Assembly: GCF_035046485.1 (NCBI RefSeq)
Contig: NC_085138.1
Location: 291,692,256-291,756,255, forward strand
Origin: Aedes albopictus
Lineage: Eukaryota; Arthropoda; Insecta; Diptera; Culicidae
Reading direction: 5' to 3'
DNA: 64,000 bases
Shown here: piece after piece, positions 1 through 9,469 of the stretch
Layout of the letters: each line of letters starts with the position of its first letter
Position numbering within the stretch: position 1 is the stretch's first letter
Made by a program: the position numbers and the translations under genes
The notes under the pieces: model-generated
What the model was told of the DNA's origin: nothing
The model's database searches: none
The model's input: only the letters and a program-made list of their open reading frames with translations

Positions 1-1610
1 TTACCCAAACTAGTCTGATTTTTTAATGATCTATTGGATCTATCAATAACTTTAATTAGAATGTTCATGGAAAGCAGACTATGATACTGATGGAGCCTTA
101 GGGCCTTAGTGCGCAAGCTTTTGGTACATTTGTGGGATATTCAAGGCCCCCATACTATTCTGAAGTTACGACCATCAAGATCTACAGGCTCTACTCTCTA
201 CGATTATTTTTGTTATACCTACGAGTGACTATCACACCAAGGACCTGGGATTGAATCGCGCTCCCAACAAATTCGCAAAATGTGAGTTCTTCCTTCGAAA
301 GGAAAGTAAAGCGTGGGTTCCGCGATGAACTAATCTAGGGCTAAAAATCTCGTTAATACAGATGAAAAAAAATATTACGAGTAGCTCTATGTGTTACTCT
401 TTGAGCGGCATACTCTCTGGCATACGAATGGGCTCCAAATTATTTTGATGTACATATGACTCACAATATGTCTATAAATTTGTTCTAGAAATTTTGGCTC
501 TACACCAGTGTGTCTATATCTTAGCGCTTTTTATCGTAACGAATGCTACCGGAATGAATTAGAAAACATTTTATGGCAACAAAAAAGACGAAGTTTTACG
601 TCGCAAGAATTATGATGAATAAAAAAATGTAGTCTTTGCAACTGATGTAGCCTTCATGCATGAATTTAATGTTTTTGGTACATTTATGGGTTATTCTTGG
701 CTAACTCTTCTTGAATTAGGACCTTTGAAACCAGCAGAACAGACTCTACTCTTGTTTCTTTTCACTCTATCGGCGTAATTCTTTCACGATTGTCCTGTGG
801 TAGTCTTTCTTTATGGTGCTCTTTGAGCATCTTCTAGCATAAATGTGGTCTTCAAAGTTTTATGTAGTATGTGCCTCATGACTTATATACCCAACAAGGA
901 AAAAAATGGGCCTCAAAATCAGTATATCTCAGCGCCTTTTCAGAATATAATTTACGCTACTCTTTAGAGCCTCAGAATGCAATTATAAAAACTTGGCTGC
1001 TTTCATTTGGTGATGTAAGTTATCCAAACTATTCTGAATCTAGGACCTTCAAGACCTACAGCACAGACTCTGTGTCTACCGGCTCTACTCTTGTTACTCC
1101 TTACTCTATCGGTGGAATTCTTTCACGATTGTTTCTATTTTATCTCAAAATATTATGACTATCTCTTTGAGTTGTTATTTGTGCATACAACATTATCTTC
1201 ATGGTAAATATTTTGAAGTTATTCACAATATTTCAGCGCTTTTTTATAGGGGATTCTCTACGCTACTCTTAGAGCTGCAAAATGCAATTAGAACAACTTT
1301 GCAATATTCACTTGGCGGTCTTGGTCATATAAACAATTCTGGAATTAGGACCTTCAAAGTCTACAGGCTCTATATTTAGTTACTATGTTTTCTCTTTCAC
1401 TCTATCAGCGTAATTTTTCAACGACTGTCAAGCAAAAGTCCAACTAAATGTAATGATGCTAGGTCTAGCAGTCGTCTACACGAAGGAACCGCATGGGCAG
1501 TGTAAACCAAATCTGCGTATACCCTGTAGAGCCTGTAGGGCCTGCAGTTATTGGAGGCTTCAATTCCAGAATAGTTTGAAGAGCCCTTGGAATAGCCTAT
1601 AATGAATATA
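1..1610. repeat. Diverged roughly 300-bp tandem repeats with an inverted copy
   Basis: The phrase 'taggacctt(t/c)(g/a)a' followed by 'tctacaggctctact' and 'cactctatcggcgtaatt' recurs near 715, 1040 and 1345, about 305-326 bp apart. A weaker version lies near 170. An inverted version ('agagcctgtagggcc...ttggaggcttcaattccagaatag') lies at about 1520-1580. The small open frames here follow the repeat and show no recognisable domain. I see no gene. The family is not one I can name. Confidence 0.5.
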
Positions 1611-1621
1611 CCAAAAGCAGA

Positions 1622-1740
1622 GATGAGAATTGTCAGACAAACGAAATACAAAACAAGCAACAAAGAAGGCACCGCAATGATTTTTTTTCAACTGGTAACA
1701 GATAATGACTCGCACGATCTCGAAAATTTTTGTTAGCATT
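1622..1740. repeat. Dispersed repeat, copy 1 (also near 5.1 and 46.0 kb)
   Basis: The string 'caaaacaagcaacaaagaag' followed by 'actggtaacagataatgac' and 'atctcgaaaatttttgtt' recurs at about 45955-46060. The last part also recurs at 5137-5160. These are three partial copies of one interspersed repeat of unknown class. Confidence 0.5.
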
Positions 1741-2253
1741 AGCATTAGCATTAAGCGAGTCGCACATATTCATAGGTGGTACAGTCCTAGACCGCTGTTA
1801 AGAGGGTTGCCTCCTTCCCGTCCGAACCAAAGCACAAAGATTTGGGACTAATCTCTGACTCTTAGACAAGATTGACGCAATCCTCCAATGGTCGAGCACT
1901 GTCCTGGCCACGTCCTTGCGACTGCTGAGGGATGTGAAAGGATGGTTAGTTTTGGACACTTATGAAAAATGTAGACAACTCTACGATCTCTCAGGCCTAG
2001 GTGTCACGGGAATTTGAGTGTTGTTAGTGGAAGGGTAAACTCCAAAGGATACGCTTGGTCAACGTTCAGGCGCACCATTGTTAAACTGCTTCATATCAGT
2101 TGTCTGCCCAATTCATCCTGGTTTCCTCGTCATCTTGATGGCATTTGGTTGAATTGCTATATCCTTCGGTTGAAATCTGAAATATGTATAAAATAACATT
2201 AACATCGTACGTCAAATAAGGTACATATCATTGATACTCTCGTCACAGTTGTA
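1741..2253. other. Unassigned stretch
   Basis: The stretch 1780-2050 is a little richer in GC than its surroundings and may be a decayed transposon. The 60-residue frame at 2014-2196 has no recognisable motif. Nothing else is supported here. Confidence 0.3.
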
Positions 2254-2885
2254 CAGGGTGTTAGGTTCCTGAGTGCTAACTTTTTAAAGGGTGATAGAGG
2301 ACCATAAATGGTGAAAAAAAAATATTCTACGCATATGGTCAAATCTCAACCGTTACGTAGTTATTAAACTCCCCATGTTTTTGACTCTTTATTGCCTTAT
2401 CTGGCTATAACTTTAAAATTGTCAAACTTATCGCACTTTCTTGCCCTTATTCGAAAGGTTATTGAATTTTCTATCAAATGGCATCTTTGAACCGATTGGT
2501 TTAGTTAAATAGCTAAGTTTTCTTGAGCAAATAGCCTAAAAGTTGTGTGTTTTAATTTGTTTTTGTCAATTATCTTTGAAAAATGCGTAATAATTTAAAA
2601 TTCTTTCTTTGGCAAAATTGTGGCCCTTACTCCACTCTACAATTCGTTCTTTGATATCAAACTTCTATCTCTTATCGTTTTCTTGCAATTTCGATTTAAA
2701 CGTTGCATTTCAATCATAAATTTGCAATTGTCATGGTAAGCATTTTTTGCGCACTGTGCCGCACATTTAAATCAAAATTGCAAGTAAACAAAAAGAGTTA
2801 GAAGTTTGGCGTCAAAGAACGAATTGTAGAGTGGAACAAGGGCCACAACTTTTCCAAAGAAATAATTTTAATTTATTACGCATGT

Positions 2886-3476
2886 TGTTACGAGTATAAA
2901 TATTTGTTACAATTATAAGACAGAACTATTGTTAAACGTGTTATAAATTTTATATTCGTGCGTTCTTTGTGTTACATGTTTCATTTTAAGTTGTAAATAT
3001 TCCCCGAGTTTAATGCACATTTATAGGGTTCTGACAAAATATGAAATGCAATCCAATATTGATTGCCAACTTTCAGGCTATTTCGGGCAGCAGTCAAGTA
3101 CTAGAGATGTAAGCCTTTCCCTGCCACGGACTTCAAGTTATAGAGCTCTAGTAATAGAACCCGAAACGGGAGGCCCCATTAGGATTAGTTTTCCTAGACA
3201 AAACCAAGCTATGAACACAGCAACAAATGCTGTGAACTAAAAGGCAAAATGCCAACTAAAATACAATTCCAGGATGACTGATGGACCCAAACCAATAAAT
3301 GAAACCTCGTCATCCTGTGATCGGAAGGAGTTATCCATCTGGATAACAGGGCACATTTATGTTATGTGTTGTGCTGCGTCAAATTGTGATGTCTTTTATT
3401 TGTGCATTTGTAAGGTTCTATGTGTTGTGATATGTTAATCCTTTGTAAATAATTAATTTCTTTTATGTTTGTAACA
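2886..3476 (+). repeat. 5' LTR of the miniature element
   Basis: Starts TGTTACGAG and ends TTGTAACA. The PBS-like TGGCGCCCAAC follows immediately. The 75-residue frame at 3013-3240 lies inside this LTR and is not counted as a gene. Confidence 0.8.
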
Positions 3477-3913
3477 TGGCGCCCAACTAAAAAACCGCGT
3501 ATAAGAAAATGAAAGCTAGTCGGAAAGATTATAATTTCAGTCTTAAGGCCATTTTATTTTTGTGGATAGTTAACCTCCATAAAAGTAATGTTTAGTTAAG
3601 GTTAGATTTATTCGTTACGTGATTTGGAGAGCAGTTTGGCTTTCGAGTAACAATCTTTAGTTTTGAGTTGAGGTGTTTTTTGGGGACTTGTTAGTCCTGT
3701 TCACCGCTACGTTTCTGGAAAGCATTGTGGCTTTCGGGTAGCAAAACTCGTTTTGGTTTCGTTTTAAGTTTAGGTTAAGTCATTTATCTTTATCGTAGTG
3801 TTAACTATATGGCCTTAACACTATTGTTATGAAGGATACGAAGTAGATGGGAGCTGAATTTTTCGTGAATCGGTGAACGATTCACGAAAAATTCTTGCTC
3901 AAACGTTGGATTG

Positions 3914-4503
3914 TGTTATGGGTATAAATATTTGTTACAATTATAAGACAGAATAATTGTTAAACGTGTTATAAATTTTATATTCGTGCGTTCTTTGTGT
4001 TACATGTTTAATTTTAAGTTGTAAATATTCCCCGAGTTTAATGCACATTTATAGGGTTCTGACAAAATATGAAATGCAATCCAATATTGATTGCCAACTT
4101 TCAAGCCATTTCGGGCAGCAGTCAAGTACTAGAGATGTAAGCCTTTCCCTGCCACGGACTTCAAGTTGTTGAGCTCAAGTATCGAACCCTGAAACGGGAT
4201 GCCCGATTAGGATTAGTTTTCCTAGACAAAACCAAGCTATGAACACAGCGACAAATGCTGTGAACTAAAAGGCAAACTGCCAACTAAAATACAATTCCAG
4301 GATGACTGATGGACCCAAACCAATAAATGAAACCTCGTCATCCTGTGATCGGAAGAAGTTACCATCTGGATAACAGGGCACATTTATGCTATGTGTCGTG
4401 TTATGTCAATGTGTTATGTTTCTTGTTTGTGCATTTACAAGGTTCTATGTGTTCGTGATGTGTTAATCCTTAGTAAGAATTAATTTCTTTTATTTTTGTA
4501 ACA
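3914..4503 (+). repeat. 3' LTR of the miniature element
   Basis: Near-copy of 2886-3476, starting TGTTATGGG and ending TTGTAACA. It differs by substitutions and small indels. The host element resumes right after it with the duplicated ATGT. Confidence 0.8.
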
Positions 4504-4704
4504 ATGTTTCAAAGATTATTGACATAAACAAATAAAAACACACTATGTTCAGCTATTTTGCCCTAGAAAACTTAGTTATTTAACTAAACCAATCGATTCA
4601 AAGATGCCATTTGATAGAAAATTCAATAATCTTTCGAATAAGAGTAAAAAAAACTGCGATAAGTTTGACCATTTTAAAGTTATAGCCAGTTAAGGCAATA
4701 AGAG

Positions 4705-4763
4705 TTTTTTTTTTTTGTTTTTATTTATGTGTATTTTAACTGGTTGCTAATTCTACACTCACA
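4705..4763 (-). mobile_element. 59-bp micro-retroposon with 11-bp target duplication
   Basis: The insert is flanked by exact copies of GGCAATAAGAG (4694-4704 and 4764-4774). Read on the minus strand it is 'gtgtagaattagc', then 'gttaaaatacacataaataa', then an A-rich tail. A near-identical 54-bp insert with its own 11-bp duplication lies at 43176-43229. Confidence 0.75.
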
Positions 4764-4949
4764 GGCAATAAGAGTAAAAAACATGGGGAGTTCAATAACT
4801 ACGTAACGGTTGAGATTTGACCATATGCGTAGAACAATTTTTTTCACCATTTATGGTCCTCTATCACCCTTTAAAAAGTTTGCACTCATGAACCTACCAC
4901 CCTGTATATTTTTATAATATAATTCGTATTATACGATAAATTTACCTGA

Positions 4950-5717
4950 ATCCTGCTGAAACAATGATAGTTAGCAGTAACATTGAAATACAAATGCTAC
5001 ATAAACACAAAAAGTACATAAAACTTTGATCTTGGAATATTTATAAATACTATAAATATCAAGATCAAAATTTGATTTGGTAGATCTTACACCACAACGC
5101 ACTGTTCTAAGGTGATCTACCCACGTACGTGATCGATCTCGAAAATTTTTGTTGGTGACAAAAACGAAGCTTAATTTGATGCGTACTATTCAAGTCGTGA
5201 ATAATCGATTATTACTAACCCAAAACCTAAACTGTTTGATAGTAGATCAACAGCGTTCCAGTGTTTAGGTACATACTCGAAGTAACCCCTCGAGAATCGC
5301 AATTCAAAATACCATTCGTATACCAGTAGACGCACAAATAACAACCTTAAGAGATACTCGTAATCTTCCGTAATCAACCGAAAGAAGATCGCCCTGGGTG
5401 TTTACGGGTTAATAAGTTCATGTAACGGTCGCCATGTAATTATAAGATTTTTGTTCAAATCAAAAATAAGATTTTAATATTATTCCCTTGAGGGATCCAA
5501 TCAAGCTTTATTTTATTCCTTTTCATTCATTTACGTTGGTTTTTGTTTGAAGTAGCTAATAACTAATTTGCTGGCCGATGTATCTATAATAGGATGGTCA
5601 ACTTTATATGGAAAAACTCAAACCTTTTGAATTTGCGGCACACTTTATCTAGAATATATTTATTTTCTCAAGCGTTGGATCATTTTGCGGTATTCGACAA
5701 AGTTGTTCAACATATAG
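4950..5717. other. Intergenic, AT-rich, one dispersed-repeat copy
   Basis: Around 5137-5235 ('atctcgaaaatttttgttgg' then 'gaataatcgattattac') this matches about 46040-46130. No gene is visible. The 62-63 residue frames here are unsupported. Confidence 0.35.
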
Positions 5718-5962
5718 TATTCTTCTTCTTCTTTTCGGCTCAACATTCTCATTGGAACTTGGCCTGCCTCTCTTCAACTTAGTGTTCTTAGAGCACTTCC
5801 ACAGGGCTTTCTTTGCCTGCCATTGCATGAATTTTGTGTGGCAAGTACAATGATGCACTATGCCCAGGAAGACGAGAAAAATTTCCCGAACGGAACGGGA
5901 ATCGAACCCGCCGTCTCCGGATTGGCGATTCATAGCCTTAACCGCTAGGTTAACTGGAGACC
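5718..5962 (-). mobile_element. tRNA-derived SINE (Feilai-like)
   Basis: On the minus strand the head near 5960 resembles a tRNA gene: an A-box-like 'tagcggttaagg' and a perfect B box GGGTTCGATTCCC. A tRNA-unrelated body with 'catgcaatggcaggcaaag' follows, ending in a TTC/GAA-rich tail at the low-coordinate side. 'aacatat' occurs next to both ends and may be the target duplication. The element is transcribed by RNA polymerase III and mobilised by LINE proteins. The 112-residue minus frame at 5649-5987 is a shadow of it. Confidence 0.75.
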
Positions 5963-5989
5963 AAAACATATTGCATTCTACCTTCAAAT

Positions 5990-7480
5990 AATGATTGGAC
6001 GCCTACAGCGCCACATAGTGACAAAAGTCTTTTCTGCATACATTTAGTCGAAACTTCAAGCTCGTTGAACACTTTCTTAGACTTGATGGATTCGAACTTA
6101 ACTTTTACTGAGACGTCAGTATTACAAAAAGAACAAATTCAGAAGGTAGCATCCGAGCTCTTCCAAATTTAACTTTTTTTTTTCATTTGAAATTGAACCA
6201 TCATAATGTGTAACCAGCTTAGGGCGATCGGTCTCGGTTTGAGATCCATCGAAAGAGGTTACGTGGAGAAGACAAGATCAAGTTCAAAGACTTTTGTTTA
6301 TATGTTTTGCTATCCAGCTTAATGAAAAAGATATTATTATTATTATTTTTTAAGTAGTAGCTGATAGTGTTACAAAAAAAAGTATACACCAATCTATTGA
6401 TCTCTTGGGTTTTACTTACACTAGAACTTTGTATTATCTGCACACAGCCACTTCTCTGTTCGTTGAAGCCATTCATCCCCATAAACAAGCAAGTTGCAAA
6501 GTGCTTCACTTTTTTGTGTAGGAAGACTTCCCAACAACTTTTATATGACTTGCCAGTGCCATAAAAGGCAGTTAATCTGTCGCACCTTCTCACCGACAGC
6601 GCAGCGGGCAACTCCGAGAAACCCAGTCTCGAAGTAAGTATAGTACCTACTCGATAAGGTTGACCACTTGATCCTCAGCTTGATCCGTAGACAAACAAAC
6701 ACGAAAGGACGTATACGCCACCGCATCACATCGTGCCCCGTCATCTTTTTCGCCATCCTCGTTGATGGCTTTGTGAGAAAATTGCAAGCATGTAAGGTAG
6801 GATGTTTTATTTTTATTGAGCTTAATTTTTATATTTATTTTTATCCCCAATTCATTTCGATTAATAATATCCGCGCGGCTTTTCTGGACAAGTGCGAGGG
6901 TGGATATGACCGATATGAATCAGTCAAAAGTCGTTTTGGGGGAGAAGACTTCTTTCAAAGGGTGAAATCGAAACCGGTTCTGTGATCACCAACAACTGGT
7001 GTGAGGATATTGATACGAAGGTGACGTAAACACGTTTGTCATAAAAGTACCATTTATTAAATTCTGCATCTTGATATTTGCATTGAACCAGTTCTTGGGA
7101 AACTGGATCGAATGTTTCACTCAGTTTATCTCAACACCGTCTCTTATGTACAGCTTATTGAAACCATTTAAATAATTTAGTAGTATCCATAAAACGTGGT
7201 AATGAATGCTATCTAATATAATTAATAACATAATTTCAGTACATCCAGTATCGAAAACCCGTCCATCAGCGGGGTGCATGAAAAATTGCAGCAAATTAAC
7301 GGCCACCTGCTTCACCGACATCGACTGCTTTAGATTATGTCATTCTCGGTCACCGGTCATATGCACAACCGAGCGAACCGATGGACACCTTCTTCGAACG
7401 ATCAAGCACCGCCTAAGCACTGAAAGATATCCTTCGGTATGCAAATGAGATATCCAGTTTTCCACTAGCATGCATTTCAA
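5990..7480. other. Intergenic with two GC-richer islands flanked by splice-like signals
   Basis: Islands at about 6560-6780 and 7240-7440 stand out from AT-rich surroundings. The first contains a strong donor-like GAA|GTAAGTATAG (after 6633). The second follows an acceptor-like 'aacataatttcag' (ending 7239). No protein domain is recognisable in any frame, so these are candidates only; see findings. Confidence 0.2.
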
Positions 7481-7559
7481 ACGGGGTACCGTCAATTGGG
7501 GTTCATTTAATTAACTGAATTTCACACGTGTTGCTTAGAAGAACAAATATTCTTTCATG

Positions 7560-7690
7560 AGATTAATTTTCCACTTAGGCAGCATCCATTTATTACGTAA
7601 CGCAAAAATCAGCATTTTTCGACCCTCCCTCCCCTCTCCGTAACGGAGAGCCCAATTTTTTTTTGTATGGGCTGTAACGCTCAGCCGGAA
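7560..7690. repeat. Fragment resembling the TTACGTAA/'cattt(a)ttacgtaa' MITE family
   Basis: 'gcagcatccatttattacgtaacgc', a pyrimidine-rich 'cgaccctccctcccctc' stretch and 'tgtatgggc' match the layout of the MITE at 46222-46389. A complete inverted end is not visible. Confidence 0.35.
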
Positions 7691-8144
7691 CTTAAAACGC
7701 ACAAATCTCTCGAAGCAAATTTCGAACAAAAGTGCATTTTATTATTCTGTTCTTGCTCACTTGTAATAAGCTTAAAATAAGAAGCTCAGGTGCGCTGGTT
7801 ATGTTTACGAAGAGATTTGTGCCCTCGAAATCGTGAGTAGGTGTCAAAGTCGGCTATTGTGGCGGCCATTTTGGGATTCTAACAAGTCTGTCCTTAAGTG
7901 ATTAAGAATTTTAACAAGCACAACAGCTATTAAATTTTTCATCGGTAATTTTTCCTTCTTCAAAACATAGGCTATTCTTTCTAGTTTAACTGATCTACTT
8001 TGTTTAAGTATTACAACCATGAACATTTTCTGAATATATGCTGTTTTCTTTTTTTTCTGTTTTACTTATATGTATAAGCATTACAACTATCAATTTGTTA
8101 TCGGAGGTTTTTCCTTCTTCTGAACATTGGCTGTTCTTTCTAGT

Positions 8145-8359
8145 ATTGTGCGTTTAGCACTAAATTGATTTCCGAAAAAACTTCATTGACTTCCGCTGCC
8201 TTTCCTATGCGTTAAACATAACGTCGGAAGTAGTGCGCTGTACAGTAAATCTGGTTTTCTGTACAGCGCACCACTTCGGACGTAATGTTTAACGCATAGG
8301 AAAGGCAGCGGAAGTCAATTAAGTTTTTTCGGAAACCAATTTAGTGCTAACGCCACAAT
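8145..8359. mobile_element. Palindromic MITE, about 215 bp
   Basis: The left end ATTGTGCGTTTAGCACTAAA and the right end, read in reverse, ATTGTGGCGTTAGCACTAAA are inverted repeats. The match continues through 'cctatgcgttaaacat' to a central 'ctgtacag' stem, so nearly the whole element is one hairpin. It interrupts the tandem array. A short related piece ('cataacgtcgga') occurs near 34411. Confidence 0.75.
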
Positions 8360-8478
8360 ATTTGGTTCTAAATGAGTTTCAGTTTTTGAGAATAAAAAAG
8401 CATTAGAGTTGTTAAATTTCACATAGGATATTTTCCTTCCTTTAAAACATAGGCTCTTCTTTCTAGCTTAACTGTTAT

Positions 8479-8537
8479 TTTTTGTTTATTTATTTTTATT
8501 ATAGAGGGTTTAAACCTTCTGGTTCATTCGCCTCTGA
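8479..8537 (-). mobile_element. 59-bp micro-retroposon, second sequence type
   Basis: Flanked by exact 11-bp copies of TTAACTGTTAT (8468-8478 and 8538-8548). On the minus strand it begins 'tcagaggcgaatgaacc' and ends in 'ataaaaataaataaac' plus A's. It is the same size as the inserts at 4705 and 43176, with a similar tail but a different body. Confidence 0.7.
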
Positions 8538-9469
8538 TTAACTGTTATACTCACTATAAGCATTACAGCAATTGAATTTTTCATTGGAGATTTTTCCTTC
8601 TTGTAAACACAGGCTGTCCTTTCAAGTTAAACTGTTATACTAACTATAAGAATTATAGCTATTAACTTTTTCACTCGGGATTTTTCCTTCTTTTAAACAT
8701 AGGCTATTCTTTCTTGTTTACCTGTTCATTTATAAGTATTACAGACTAGTATTACAGCCACTAACTTTTTCATAAGTTTTTCCTTCTGAACATAGACTGT
8801 TTTTTCTAATTTAACTGTTTTTCTCATTACAGTCGTCAAATCTTTCATCGGCGATTTTTCCTTCTTCTAAACATAGCTTTTCTTTAGTTTACCTGTTATG
8901 TTATAGTAAGTATAAGCATTACAGCTAATAATCTTTTCATCGGAAATTTTTCCTTCTTTTAAACATAGGCTATTCATTCTACGTTTTGGAGGACTTGATT
9001 TAATTGAATTTAATCATGCTAATCATGTTCGTACTGGAACTCTGAATTTGTGCTCGGTATAAGCACTATTGAGACTTTTTTTTTTTTTTTATCTAGTTCG
9101 TTTATTTGGGGCTCAATCGCGTATAACGCTTTACGGAGCCGAGGATCTTTCTTTGTACTTAATAGTATACATTATACAGAGTAATAACTTTTTAATGATA
9201 TCTGTTAGTAATGGGTGGAAGCCAGGGTACTCGTGGCAGCTCGAGGTTAGAAGGTCACATTTTGAGGGATGGACAGGGTAAGGATTGGGCCAAAGGTTTC
9301 ACTGCTGCTCATCCGGGGGTGAATCGCATCTTGCTAGCGTATTCGGTGCCTTGTGGTGTTGGTACCAGCTTGTTGTGGGACTTGGTTTTCCGGATGGCCA
9401 GGAGCAGCTTGGTAACACAAAGAGGACAAAACAGAGAAAAAAAAAACTGGAGAAGAAAACACAAGCAAA

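Larger units (their letters stand above)
2886..4503 (+). mobile_element. Miniature LTR retrotransposon (TRIM-like), non-coding
   Basis: Two similar direct repeats, 2886-3476 and 3914-4503 (about 590 bp each), begin TGTTA and end TGTAACA. A tRNA-primer-type binding site, TGGCGCCCAAC, follows the first one directly at 3477. The internal part is only about 437 bp and has no gag or pol. A 4-bp duplication, ATGT, flanks the element (2882-2885 and 4504-4507). The LTRs differ by scattered substitutions, so the insertion is not recent. The polypurine tract before the second LTR is weak. It must have moved with proteins from another LTR element. Confidence 0.8.
2254..4904. mobile_element. Foldback/TIR DNA element, CAGGGTG ends, TA target duplication
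   Basis: The ends are near-perfect inverted repeats: CAGGGTGTTAGGTTCCTGAG at the left and the complement of CAGGGTGGTAGGTTCATGAG at the right. Inverted similarity continues for about 330 bp (2254-2590 against about 4504-4904). A second hairpin lies at about 2590-2880, around 'ccactctacaattcgttctttg'. TA dinucleotides flank both ends (2252-2253 and 4905-4906), as for Tc1/mariner-type insertion. There is no transposase frame, so the element is non-autonomous. It has been opened by an LTR element (2886-4503), and its right arm also carries a 59-bp retroposon (4705-4763). Confidence 0.75.
7890..8990 (+). repeat. Diverged tandem array, unit near 75-110 bp
   Basis: At least eight copies share a core: 'cattacagctattaa', 'tttttcat(c/t)gg', 'tttttccttctt', 'taaacataggctattctttc', then 'gtttaactgttat'. 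Copies vary in length and identity. The array is interrupted by a palindromic MITE (8145-8359) and a 59-bp retroposon (8479-8537). I see no coding potential. Confidence 0.7.

Noticed and set aside
5885..5962. tRNA gene on the minus strand (also 16970-17112 and 56130-56210)
   Set aside because: A and B boxes are present, but the sequences continue into SINE bodies with A-rich tails and do not form proper acceptor stems.
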